Under the pieces are notes generated by a model, which was not told the DNA's origin, ran no database searches, and worked only from the letters and a program-made list of their open reading frames with translations. From positions 1 to 64,000 of the forward strand of contig NZ_QKVL01000023.1 of the NCBI RefSeq assembly GCF_003231275.1: 64,000 nucleotides of DNA. The letters are read 5' to 3'. This DNA comes from Pseudomonas huaxiensis. Its GTDB lineage: Bacteria; Pseudomonadota; Gammaproteobacteria; Pseudomonadales; Pseudomonadaceae. Both the position numbers and the translations under genes were made by a program. This document shows, in pieces, positions 50,764-60,146 of the stretch; position 1 is the first letter of the stretch, and every line of letters begins with the position of its first letter.

Positions 50764-51219
50764 ATGGATCGTCCATCCTCCCACCGTCTGCGCCGCGGCA
50801 GGTTCTCGGAACCCGGCCGGCTCTATCTGCTGACCAGCAAGACCGAACAGCGCGTCCCGCTGTTTTCGGACCTGTTTCTTGCTCGCCTGGTCGTACATCA
50901 GTTCCGCGAGGCGCAGCACGAAGCTTCCGTGACTTCCCTGGCCTGGGTCGTCATGCCTGACCATTTCCATTGGCTGATCGAACTCGGTGACGTGACCTTG
51001 AAAACCCTGATGCGCCGGGTCAAATCCCGCAGTACTTGCGCGGTGAACAAGGCCAGTGGACGTCATGGACGGTTGTGGCAGCAAGGGTTCCATGACCGGG
51101 CGCTGCGCCGCGACGAGGATGTTGTGGTGGTTGCCCGGTACATCGTTGCCAATCCGCTGCGGGCAGGGCTGGTGAAGCGGCTTGGTGAGTATTCGCATTG
51201 GGATGCGGTTTGGCTTTAG
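50764..51219 (+). CDS. REP-associated tyrosine transposase (RAYT)
   Basis: 151 residues of the Y1_Tnp/TnpA_REP family, single-strand endonucleases that mobilise REP sequences. The HUH motif is His67-Phe68-His69 in MPDHFHWLIEL; the catalytic tyrosine is Tyr126 in ARYIVANPLRAGL. Starts with GRFSEPGRLYLLTSKTEQR. It is flanked on both sides by REP pairs of the GTGGGAGCTGGCTTG type, the usual setting of a RAYT with its own REP family; the same family recurs at 7.6, 22.7, 29.4 and 36.1 kb. Not an insertion sequence: no terminal repeats or target duplication seen. Confidence 0.92.
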   Translation: MDRPSSHRLRRGRFSEPGRLYLLTSKTEQRVPLFSDLFLARLVVHQFREAQHEASVTSLAWVVMPDHFHWLIELGDVTLKTLMRRVKSRSTCAVNKASGRHGRLWQQGFHDRALRRDEDVVVVARYIVANPLRAGLVKRLGEYSHWDAVWL

Positions 51220-51312
51220 GGCCTCATCGCTGGCAAGCCAGCTCCCACAGGGGGCAGCACAGTTCACTCCTACTGTGGGAGCTGGCTTGTCGGGGCGCCG
51301 AACCGCAGCGAT
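51219..51312. repeat. REP inverted pair right of the RAYT gene
   Basis: Begins at the RAYT stop: GGGCCTCATCGCTGGCAAGC then, after 20 bases, GTGGGAGCTGGCTTGTCGGG. The right copy ends CGAACCGCAGCGAT, the variant arm also seen at 7.6 and 22.7 kb. Located between convergent RAYT and cysA. Confidence 0.85.
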
Positions 51313-51328
51313 ACGGCACTTGAGTCAG

Positions 51329-52318
51329 TCAGATATTCTCGACCTTCTGCCAAACCTTCGGCTTGAAGAACAACGTCTCGCCCCGCGCCAGCCCGGTCAG
51401 GCTGTCGTGGTCCTTGACCACTTCGGCTTCGATCAGCTCGCTCTGCCCTTCCACTTTCAACGTCACCCGGGTGGTGGCGCCCAGTGGGCGGATGTCGCGG
51501 ACTTCGGCAACGTGGTGGCCTTCCACTTCATGCCGCGACAGCGACACTTCATGCGGACGGAACAGGACGTGGTGGTTCTCGCTCAGGTGCAGGCGGTTGG
51601 AATCACCCAGGAAGTGATAAACGAAATCGCTGGCCGGGTTCTCGTAAACCTCGCCCGGCGAGCCGATCTGTTCGATCACGCCCTTGTTCATCACCACGAT
51701 GCGGTCCGCCACTTCCATGGCTTCTTCCTGGTCGTGGGTCACGAACACGGAGGTCAGGTTGATGTCTTCGTGCAGCCGCGCCAGCCAGCGGCGCAGTTCT
51801 TTACGAACCTTGGCGTCCAGCGCACCGAACGGTTCGTCCAGCAGCAGCACCTTGGGCTCGACCGCAAGGGCACGGGCCAGGGCGATACGCTGGCGCTGAC
51901 CACCAGAAAGCTGCTCCGGGTAACGGTCGGCCAGCCAGTCGAGCTGGACCATGTTCAGCAGCTCGTGAACCTTCTCGGCAATGCGGCTTTCGCTCGGGCG
52001 CTCGCCCTTGGGCTTCATGCGCAGGCCGAAGGCGACGTTGTCGAACACGCTCATGTGGCGGAACAGGGCGTAGTGCTGGAACACGAACCCGACATTGCGA
52101 TCACGCACGTCGTGACCGGAAACGTCCTCGCCGTGGAACACGATATTGCCGTCGTCCGGGGTTTCCAGGCCGGCGATGATGCGCAGCAAGGTGGTCTTGC
52201 CACAGCCGGAAGGGCCGAGCAGGGCCACCAGCTCGCCGCTGTGGATATCCAGATTGATGTTGTTCAGGGCCTGGAAGGCATTGAAGCGCTTGCTGACATT
52301 ACGAACTTCGATCGACAT
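51329..52318 (-). CDS. cysA: Sulfate/thiosulfate ABC transporter ATP-binding protein CysA
   Basis: 329 residues. Opens SIEVRNVSKRFNAFQALNNI; Walker A GPSGCGKTT, Q-loop VFQHYALFRHMSVFDNVAFGL, signature LSGGQRQRIALARAL, Walker B VLLLDEPFGALDAKVRKELR, switch VTHDQEEAMEVADR. C-terminal TOBE-like regulatory domain (LFRPHEVSLSRHEVEGHHVA). Last gene of sbp-cysT-cysW-cysA. Powers sulfate uptake. Confidence 0.95.
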   Translation of the reverse strand: MSIEVRNVSKRFNAFQALNNINLDIHSGELVALLGPSGCGKTTLLRIIAGLETPDDGNIVFHGEDVSGHDVRDRNVGFVFQHYALFRHMSVFDNVAFGLRMKPKGERPSESRIAEKVHELLNMVQLDWLADRYPEQLSGGQRQRIALARALAVEPKVLLLDEPFGALDAKVRKELRRWLARLHEDINLTSVFVTHDQEEAMEVADRIVVMNKGVIEQIGSPGEVYENPASDFVYHFLGDSNRLHLSENHHVLFRPHEVSLSRHEVEGHHVAEVRDIRPLGATTRVTLKVEGQSELIEAEVVKDHDSLTGLARGETLFFKPKVWQKVENI

Positions 52319-52321
52319 GAA

Positions 52322-53194
52322 TTATTCCTCCGCTGCGCTTTGGCGCAGACGGTTAATGCGGTTCTCGCTCCACTGCTTGAGCAGCAGGATGAAGAGCGCC
52401 AGGATCAGCAACAGGCTGGCCACGCTGAAGGCCGCGACATGGTTGTATTCGTTGTAGAGGATCTCGACGTGCAGCGGCAAGGTGTTGGTCACGCCGCGGA
52501 TGTGGCCGGACACCACCGACACCGCGCCGAACTCACCCATCGCCCGCGCGGTACACAGCACCACGCCGTAGATCAGGCCCCATTTGATGTTCGGCACGGT
52601 CACATGCCAGAACATCTGCCAGCCGTTGGCGCCGAGCAGGCGCGCGGCCTCTTCTTCCTGGGTGCCCTGCTCCTGCATCAGCGGGATCAGTTCACGGGCA
52701 ACGAAGGGCACGGTGACGAAGATGGTCGCCAGGACGATGCCCGGCAGCGCGAAGACGATCTGTACGTCGCGATCCTGCAGCCATGGGCCAAGGAAGCCCT
52801 GGGCGCCGAACATCAGCACGTAGACCAGACCGGCGATCACCGGCGAGACCGAGAACGGCAGGTCGATCAGGGTGACCAGCACGCTCTTGCCGCGGAAGTT
52901 GTACTTGCTCACGCACCAGGCCGCGCTGACGCCGAACACCAGGTTCAGCGGCACCGAGATGGCTACGGCGATAAGGGTCAGTTTCAGCGCGGACAGGGCG
53001 TCGGCTTCGAAGATCGCCTCGAAGAACGTGCCCAGGCCCATTTTCAGGCCCTGGGACACCACGATGACCAGCGGCAACAGCAGGAACAGGCCGAAGATCA
53101 CCCAGCCCAGGCCGATCAGGATACGCCGCGCCGAAGCGCTGCCACGGCGGGCGGCATTGGCCGAAGCGGCTACGCCAACAGAAGATGCAGACAT
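52322..53194 (-). CDS. cysW: Sulfate ABC transporter permease CysW
   Basis: 290 residues, six helices. The N-terminus is hydrophilic (SSVGVAASANAARRGSASA). Family blocks GDLPFSVSP-like LIDLPFSVSPVIAGLVYVLMFG and EAA loop EEEAARLLGANGWQMFWHVTVP, and GAVSVVSGHIRGVTNTLPLHVE. Forms a heterodimer with CysT. Three bases from cysA. Confidence 0.95.
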   Translation of the reverse strand: MSASSVGVAASANAARRGSASARRILIGLGWVIFGLFLLLPLVIVVSQGLKMGLGTFFEAIFEADALSALKLTLIAVAISVPLNLVFGVSAAWCVSKYNFRGKSVLVTLIDLPFSVSPVIAGLVYVLMFGAQGFLGPWLQDRDVQIVFALPGIVLATIFVTVPFVARELIPLMQEQGTQEEEAARLLGANGWQMFWHVTVPNIKWGLIYGVVLCTARAMGEFGAVSVVSGHIRGVTNTLPLHVEILYNEYNHVAAFSVASLLLILALFILLLKQWSENRINRLRQSAAEE

Positions 53195-53207
53195 GCTCAG
53201 GCCTCCT

Positions 53208-54026
53208 TCAAGGGGTTTCGATGCGCCGCTGCAGCAAGTTGATCAGCAGCAGCAGGATGAAGGAAACCACCAGCATCAGCACGCCGATGGCAGTGGCGCC
53301 GGTGTAGTCGTACTGGTCGAGCTTGACCATGATCAGCAGCGGCAGGATCTCGGTCTTCATCGGCATGTTGCCGGCAATGAAGATCACCGAACCGTACTCG
53401 CCGACGCCACGGGCAAAGGCCAGCGCGAACCCGGTCAGCCACGCCGGCAGCAAGGCCGGAGCCAGCACATAGCGGAACACCTGCAGCGGCTTGGCGCCAA
53501 GGCAGGCGGCGGCTTCTTCGACTTCACGCGGGATGTCGGCCAGCACCGGCTGTACTGTCCGCACCACGAACGGCAGGGTGACGAAAGTCAGTGCCAGGGT
53601 GATGCCGAGCGGGGTGTAGGCAATCTTGAAACCAAGGTCGGTGGCAAACTGGCCAACCCAGCCGGACGGCGCGTACAGCGCGGTGAGGGCGATACCGGCC
53701 ACGGCGGTGGGCAAGGCGAACGGCAGGTCGATCATCGCGTCGATGATCTTGCGGCCGGGGAAGGTGTAGCGCACCAGCACCCAGGCCAGCAACGTACCGA
53801 TCAGGCCGTTGATGATGGCGGCGAAGAAGGCGGTGCCGAAGCTCAGCTTCAGTGCCGCGAGCACCCGCGGTGCACTGACGATGGCCCAGAACTGCTCCCA
53901 GGTGAGCTGGGAGGCATGCACGAACATGGCCCCCAGCGGTATGAGCACAATCAAGCTGAGGTACACCAAGGTGTAACCCAGCGTCAGCCCGAAGCCGGGT
54001 ATGACGGGGGATATACGACGAGACAT
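53208..54026 (-). CDS. cysT: Sulfate ABC transporter permease CysT
   Basis: 272 residues, six helices. Blocks PGFGLTLGYTLVYLSLIVLIPL, IDLPFALPTAVAGIALTALYAP and EAA loop EEAAACLGAKPLQVFRYVLAPALLP; GSVIFIAGNMPMKTEILPLLI is typical of CysT/CysU. Partner of CysW. An 87-base gap separates it from sbp. Confidence 0.95.
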   Translation of the reverse strand: MSRRISPVIPGFGLTLGYTLVYLSLIVLIPLGAMFVHASQLTWEQFWAIVSAPRVLAALKLSFGTAFFAAIINGLIGTLLAWVLVRYTFPGRKIIDAMIDLPFALPTAVAGIALTALYAPSGWVGQFATDLGFKIAYTPLGITLALTFVTLPFVVRTVQPVLADIPREVEEAAACLGAKPLQVFRYVLAPALLPAWLTGFALAFARGVGEYGSVIFIAGNMPMKTEILPLLIMVKLDQYDYTGATAIGVLMLVVSFILLLLINLLQRRIETP

Positions 54027-54113
54027 AAAGGTCCTTGGTTGAACGCATTGAGCCCGGGACTATGCCCGGGCCCATGCTGGCTACGAAACGGCTCCTGCTC
54101 TATCGGGCAACAC

Positions 54114-55121
54114 TCACTGCGCCGTGTAGATCTGGTCGAAAACGCCACCGTCATTGAAGAACTTGGGTTGGGCAGTTTTCCAGCCGCCGAAGTCTTTGTC
54201 GATAGTCACCAGGTCCAGTTTCGGGAACTGCTTGGCGTATTCAGCGGCCACCTTGGCGTCACGCGGACGGTAGAAGTTGTCGGCGGCGATCTTCTGGCCA
54301 GCCGGGCTGTACAGGTGCTTGAGGTATTCCTCGGCGATCTGCTCGTTGCCTTTCTTCTCGGCGTTCTTGTCGACCACGGCCACTGGCGGCTCGGCGAGGA
54401 TCGACAGGGACGGCACAACGATTTCGAACTTGTCGGCACCGCCGTCTTCTTTCAGCGCCAGGAACGCTTCGTTTTCCCAGGCCAGCAACACGTCACCCTG
54501 ACCGTTGTTGACGAAGGTGATGGTCGAGCCACGGGCGCCGGTATCCAGCACTGGTACGTGCTTGAACAGCTCTTTCACGTATTCCTGCGCCTTGGCTTCG
54601 CTGCCGCCGGCTTTCAGGCCGTAGGCCCAGGCGGCGAGGAAGTTCCAGCGGGCGCCGCCGGAGGTTTTCGGGTTCGGGGTGATGACGGAAACGTCTTTCT
54701 TGATCAGGTCGCCCCAGTCCTTGATGGCTTTAGGGTTGCCCTTGCGCACCAGGAACACGATGGTCGAGGTGTACGGGGTGCTGGCGTCCGGCAGGCGGGT
54801 CTGCCAGTTCTCCGGCAGGGTCTTGCCGAGCTTGGCGACTTCGTCGATGTCGCCGGCCAGGGCCAGGGTCACCACGTCGGCGCGCAGGCCGTCGATCACG
54901 GCACGGGCCTGTTTGCCCGAACCACCGTGGGACTGCTGGATCTTCACTTTGTCGTCCGGGTGAGCCTGCTGCCAGTGCTTGATGAACTCGGCGTTGTACT
55001 GCTGATACAGCTCGCGGGTCGGGTCATAGGACACGTTCAACAGCTCGTAGTCCTTGGCGATGGCGGAACCGGCAAAAACGGCGCTGGCGAGTGCAGCCAG
55101 GGCATAACGGCGGATAGACAT
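54114..55121 (-). CDS. sbp: Periplasmic sulfate-binding protein
   Basis: 335 residues from ATG 55121 (MSIRRYALAALASAVFAGSA) with signal peptide. Family blocks LLNVSYDPTRELYQQYNAEF, QSHGGSGKQARAVIDGLRADVV, NPKTSGGARWNFLAAWAYGL and NNGQGDVLLAWENEAFLAL. The Ser-Gly-Gly and backbone NH groups of SHGGSG bind sulfate. First gene of the sulfate transport operon, 55 bases after oscA. Confidence 0.94.
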   Translation of the reverse strand: MSIRRYALAALASAVFAGSAIAKDYELLNVSYDPTRELYQQYNAEFIKHWQQAHPDDKVKIQQSHGGSGKQARAVIDGLRADVVTLALAGDIDEVAKLGKTLPENWQTRLPDASTPYTSTIVFLVRKGNPKAIKDWGDLIKKDVSVITPNPKTSGGARWNFLAAWAYGLKAGGSEAKAQEYVKELFKHVPVLDTGARGSTITFVNNGQGDVLLAWENEAFLALKEDGGADKFEIVVPSLSILAEPPVAVVDKNAEKKGNEQIAEEYLKHLYSPAGQKIAADNFYRPRDAKVAAEYAKQFPKLDLVTIDKDFGGWKTAQPKFFNDGGVFDQIYTAQ

Positions 55122-55176
55122 GGTGAAGCTCCCGATTGGCATTTTTTTCTAATGTGTTGGTGCGGCTGGCAGCGCT

Positions 55177-55359
55177 TCAGCTTGGTTTGTTGCTGGAGTT
55201 CTGCAGGCGGAATTTTTCCTTGCGTTCGATCTGTACAACTTGGGCGTTGTGCACAGTGATTTCCACCGCGCCGAATCGCAGGTCACGCAATGCGCTCTGG
55301 ATTTCACGCAGGATGGTGGCTTCGTCCTGACCGTCAACGCTACGCAGAGATGCGCTCAT
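55177..55359 (-). CDS. oscA: OscA-family sulfur-starvation response protein
   Basis: 60 residues (MSASLRSVDGQDEATILREI ... QVVQIERKEKFRL). Matches OscA (DUF2292), reported to be needed for use of organosulfur sources under sulfur stress caused by chromate in P. corrugata. The YezG-like short fold (GAVEITVHNAQVVQIERKEK) suggests a small beta-rich protein. Placed directly before sbp, the usual Pseudomonas position, so probably part of the same transcript. Mechanism unknown. Confidence 0.88.
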   Translation of the reverse strand: MSASLRSVDGQDEATILREIQSALRDLRFGAVEITVHNAQVVQIERKEKFRLQNSSNKPS

Positions 55360-55587
55360 GCTCGTGCTCCTGTGAATAAGGGGGCCCGGGAGCAGCGTTT
55401 AGGAAGGTGACTGCGCCTGGTGTAGGAGCAATCTTAGAGAGGGCTGAATATTCTTAAAAATACTATTTAAGAATGTTTATATAACTGAAAAATCAGTTGT
55501 GAGCTTGAAGCGGCAAGCGGCAAGAAAAAGCGGCGGCAACGGCGGGGATCTGCTGTTACTTGCAGCGCGTAACTTGCCGCTTGAAGC
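55360..55587 (-). promoter_or_regulatory. oscA-sbp promoter region
   Basis: An AT-rich block includes the inverted repeat ATTCTTAAA/TTTAAGAAT (55450-55458 with 55466-55474), a possible sulfur-regulator site about 90-115 bases upstream of oscA. Beyond it is a repeat pair of another type, GAGCTTGAAGCGGCAAG (55502-55518) against CTTGCCGCTTGAAGCTC (55573-55589), just past the stop of the EAL protein. Confidence 0.55.
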
Positions 55588-57480
55588 TCAAAAACGAAGG
55601 TCTTGTGGCGGCACCGGCCGCCCGTACCAGTAGCCCTGGCCCATGTCGCACTGGTGCTCCAGCAGGAAGCGCGCCTGCTCGGACTGCTCGATACCCTCGG
55701 CATGGATCTGCATCCCCATGCTGCGCGCCAGGGCGATGATGACCCGGACAATCGCCACGTCATCGTCATCATTGGGCAACCCGGCGACGAAGCCCTGGTC
55801 GATCTTCAGTTTCTGCACCGGCAAGCGCTTGAGCCGCAGCAGCGACGAGTAGCCGGTGCCGAAGTCGTCGATGGCCAGGCGCAAGCCCAGTTCACGCAGG
55901 CGATGCAGTTGTTCGAGGGCGACTTCCGGGTCTTCCATCACCGCGCTTTCGGTCACTTCGACCTCCAGCCGCGACGGCTCCAGCCCGGTTTCGTCCAGCA
56001 CCCGGGCGACCTGCTGGTACATGTCGCGGTTGGCGAACAGCCGGCTGGAAACGTTCACCGCGACGAACTCCAGCGCCCGCCCTTGCGCCAGCCACTCCAC
56101 CATCTGCGAACAGGCCTGGCGCATGACCCAGGTGTCGATATCGGCGATCAGCCCGGTGCGCTCGGCAATCGGGATGAACTCCCCCGGCGGCACCAGCCCG
56201 CGTTCGGGATGCTGCCAGCGCACCAGCGATTCCAGGCCGATCATCCGGCCACTGAACAGGTCATGCACCGGCTGGTAGTAGACCCGCAGCTCGCCCTGCT
56301 CCAGCGCGCGACGCAGTTCGATGGCGGTTTCGACCCGCTGCTGGGCATGGGCGGTAAGTTCTTCGGTGTACAAGGCATAGCCGGAACGGCCGTTGCTCTT
56401 GGCCTTGAACAACGCGGCATCGGCGTTGCGCAGCAATTGCTCGGCGCTTTGCGCATCGCTGGGGAACAGGCTGATGCCGATACTCGCGCTGCTGAACAGG
56501 CGGTGATTTTCCAGTTCGTAGGGTTCTTTGAGCACGTCGACGATCAGTTGCGCAAGGTCCGCAGCCTGGCCGACCTGAGGGCAGTTTTCGCTGAGGATGG
56601 CGAATTCATCACCGCCGAGGCGCGCGAGGGTGACACCGGGATCGATCACCAGTTTGAGACGGTCGGCCACGGCCTTGAGCAACTGGTCGCCGATGTTGTG
56701 GCCAAGGCTGTCGTTGATGCTCTGGAAGTGGTCCAGGTCGAGCAGCAGCAAGGCGCAGCCACGCTTGTTGGCCTGCGCCGTGGCCAGCGCCTGCTGGGCG
56801 CGGTCGTTGAAAAGCAAACGGTTGGGCAGGTCGGTCAGGGGGTCGTGGTGGACCAGATAGGCCAACTCACGTTCGGTGTGCTTGATCACGCTGATGTCGC
56901 TGAACACCGCAACATAGTGGGTCAACATCCCGCCATCGTCGCGGATCGCGCAAATGGTCTGCCACTGCGGGTACACCTCGCCGCTTTTGCGCCGGTTCCA
57001 GACTTCACCGCTCCACTCGCCCTTGTCGTGCAGGGTCTGGTACATCTGCTGGTAGAACTTCTGGTCGTGCCGGCCGGACTTGAACTTGTTCGGTCGCTGA
57101 CCGATAACTTCGTCCTTCTGATAACCGGTGATGCGCATGAAGGCGCGGTTCACATGGACGATGATGCCGTCGGCGTTACTGACCAGCACGCCTTCGAGGG
57201 TGCTGTCGAACACCGCCGCGGCCATGCGCAGGCGTTCGCGGTCTTCGCGGCGCAGGCGCGCACCAAGGCCGATGAAATTGAGCAAACGCACACGGGAAAC
57301 GAAGATCAACAAGGCGCTGCACGCGGCCCACGTGTAGGCATTGATAAGCTGCCAGCGCGCCATCTGGGCCGGATCATCGAAAACACTGCTTAATATTTGA
57401 TCAGAAACCACCAGCCAGAGAATTGACAGCACCAGGTAAAACGCGGCCATTCTCAGGGCGTCTCGTGCAGAAACAGACAT
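55588..57480 (-). CDS. Membrane-anchored PAS-GGDEF-EAL protein (PipA-like phosphodiesterase)
   Basis: 630 residues from ATG 57480. Two N-terminal helices (about 11-31 and 46-65), a PAS domain (about 85-205, with VFDSTLEGVLVSNADGIIVHVN), a GGDEF domain with intact GGDEF (ARLGGDEFAIL) and no RxxD inhibitory site before it, then an EAL domain: E-x-L-x-R as ESLVR, VTESAV, DDFGTGYSSLLRLKRLPV and KIDQGFV. Metal-binding residues look complete, so c-di-GMP hydrolysis is likely. It occupies the same place as PA0285 in P. aeruginosa, beside desA and oscA. Confidence 0.9.
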   Translation of the reverse strand: MSVSARDALRMAAFYLVLSILWLVVSDQILSSVFDDPAQMARWQLINAYTWAACSALLIFVSRVRLLNFIGLGARLRREDRERLRMAAAVFDSTLEGVLVSNADGIIVHVNRAFMRITGYQKDEVIGQRPNKFKSGRHDQKFYQQMYQTLHDKGEWSGEVWNRRKSGEVYPQWQTICAIRDDGGMLTHYVAVFSDISVIKHTERELAYLVHHDPLTDLPNRLLFNDRAQQALATAQANKRGCALLLLDLDHFQSINDSLGHNIGDQLLKAVADRLKLVIDPGVTLARLGGDEFAILSENCPQVGQAADLAQLIVDVLKEPYELENHRLFSSASIGISLFPSDAQSAEQLLRNADAALFKAKSNGRSGYALYTEELTAHAQQRVETAIELRRALEQGELRVYYQPVHDLFSGRMIGLESLVRWQHPERGLVPPGEFIPIAERTGLIADIDTWVMRQACSQMVEWLAQGRALEFVAVNVSSRLFANRDMYQQVARVLDETGLEPSRLEVEVTESAVMEDPEVALEQLHRLRELGLRLAIDDFGTGYSSLLRLKRLPVQKLKIDQGFVAGLPNDDDDVAIVRVIIALARSMGMQIHAEGIEQSEQARFLLEHQCDMGQGYWYGRPVPPQDLRF

Positions 57481-57628
57481 AGGGTCACAGATGCCCACAT
57501 CAAAAGATGGGGCATTATAGGGCAGAATTCCTCGTTGACCTCCTATCAAAAAGGCCGACTGGTTTTATTTAACATGCCAGTGATAATACTCATCGCTGTT
57601 TTTCCGCTCTAAGAGGGCATATCCACCT

Positions 57629-58813
57629 ATGTGGTACTACGGTTTACTCGACCTGTCGGCCTGGCAACTGCTGGCGGTCACCCTGCTGATGACTCACGTG
57701 ACCATCGTTGCGGTGACGGTCTACCTGCACCGCTATTCGGCGCACCGTTCCCTGGAACTGAATGCCGGCCTCAAGCATTTCTTCCGTTTCTGGCTATGGC
57801 TGACCACGGCGCAGAACACCCGTGAGTGGACCGCCATCCACCGCAAGCACCACGCCAAATGCGAAACCGTGGATGATCCACACAGCCCGGTGATCAAGGG
57901 CCTGTCCACGGTGCTGCGCAAGGGCGCCGAGCTGTACCGCGCCGAAGCACAGAACCCGGAAACCCTGCGCATCTACGGCAAGAACTGCCCCGAAGACTGG
58001 ATCGAGCGCAACCTCTACTCGCGCTACAAGCTCGGCGGCATCGCGCTGATGGCGGTGATCGACCTGCTGCTGTTCGGCACCATCGGCATCACCATCTGGG
58101 CGATCCAGATGATGTGGATTCCGTTCTGGGCTGCCGGCGTGGTCAACGGCCTTGGCCACGCGGTGGGCTACCGCAACTTCGAATGCCGCGACGCCGCGAC
58201 CAACCTGGTGCCGTGGGGCATCGTGATTGGCGGCGAAGAGCTGCACAACAACCATCACACCTACCCCAACTCGGCCAAGCTGTCGGTCAAGCGCTGGGAG
58301 TTCGACATGGGCTGGGCCTGGATCAAGCTGTTCACCTGGCTGCGTCTGGCCAAGGTGCAACGCGTCGCGCCGATCGCCCACCGGGTCGAAGGCAAGGGCC
58401 AGTTGGACATGGACACCGCCATGGCGATCCTCAACAACCGCTTCCAGATCATGGCCCAGTACCGCAAGTTGGTGATCGGCCCGCTGGTCAAGCAGGAACT
58501 GGCGCGGGTCGATGACTCGGTGCGCCATCAGTTCCGCCGCGCCAAGCGTCTGCTCTCGCGTGAGACCAGCCTGCTGGAAGATCGTCATCACCAGCGCATC
58601 CAGACCATGCTCGAGCACAGCCAGGCACTCAAGACCATCTACGAAAAGCGCCTGGCGCTGCAGCAGATCTGGGCCCGCACCAGCGCCAACGGGCACGACA
58701 TGCTCGCGGCGATCAAGGACTGGGTCCACGAAGCCGAGGCCAGCGGTATCCACTCGCTGCGTGAGTTCGCCGCGCAATTGAAGACCTACTCGCTGCGCCC
58801 TGCCCTGGCTTGA
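57629..58813 (+). CDS. desA: Delta-9 acyl-lipid desaturase DesA
   Basis: 394 residues. Introduces a double bond into acyl chains of membrane lipids, aerobic, di-iron. Three histidine boxes: HRYSAH (34-39), HRKHH in TAIHRKHHAK, and HNNHH in GGEELHNNHHTYP. Four helices, the first at 13-33. The C-terminal third is longer and helical. Neighbouring genes match the P. aeruginosa PA0286 desA locus. The start ATG is supported by AGAGGG upstream. Confidence 0.92.
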   Translation: MWYYGLLDLSAWQLLAVTLLMTHVTIVAVTVYLHRYSAHRSLELNAGLKHFFRFWLWLTTAQNTREWTAIHRKHHAKCETVDDPHSPVIKGLSTVLRKGAELYRAEAQNPETLRIYGKNCPEDWIERNLYSRYKLGGIALMAVIDLLLFGTIGITIWAIQMMWIPFWAAGVVNGLGHAVGYRNFECRDAATNLVPWGIVIGGEELHNNHHTYPNSAKLSVKRWEFDMGWAWIKLFTWLRLAKVQRVAPIAHRVEGKGQLDMDTAMAILNNRFQIMAQYRKLVIGPLVKQELARVDDSVRHQFRRAKRLLSRETSLLEDRHHQRIQTMLEHSQALKTIYEKRLALQQIWARTSANGHDMLAAIKDWVHEAEASGIHSLREFAAQLKTYSLRPALA

Positions 58814-58952
58814 TGGCCATTGATCGGAGCGCCCCACCGCCGGGCGCTCCGACTGGAACTTCCCCCCTGCATTCCGCTCTTAACTGCATGTCGCCCGCCT
58901 GGCGGGTCGGGTCGTGGCCGCACGTCCCCGCCTTACAAGAAGTACTGCGAAC

Positions 58953-59930
<978 letters not shown>

Positions 59931-59936
59931 TTTCAA

Positions 59937-60135
59937 TGGCCTCATCGCTGCATCGCTATCTACACATCTCGCAGGCAATCGCAATCCGTCAGCCCCTTGC
60001 GATCCTGTGGGAGCGGATTCACCGGACGCCGGCCCTTCGCGGCGGTCCGGCGTCCGGTGAATCCGCTCCCACAGTTTGCGATGACCTGACGCTCTGGGAG
60101 CTGGCTTGTCGGGGCGCCGAACCCCAGCTATGAGG
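59937..60135. repeat. REP-rich region with a perfect 28-bp hairpin
   Basis: Within remnants of a GTGGGAGCTGGCTTG-type pair (59939 and 60090-60135), a perfect inverted repeat lies at 60005-60032 and 60047-60074 (core GTGGGAGCGGATTCACCGG, loop 14 bases). This is a different REP type inserted within the first. Located between convergent genes. Confidence 0.85.
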
Positions 60136-60146
60136 CCCTAAAAACC

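Noticed and set aside
51182..55259. Two long plus-strand frames opposite the sulfate transport genes
   Set aside because: Antisense shadows of cysA, cysW, cysT and sbp; they cross several genuine gene boundaries and a REP.
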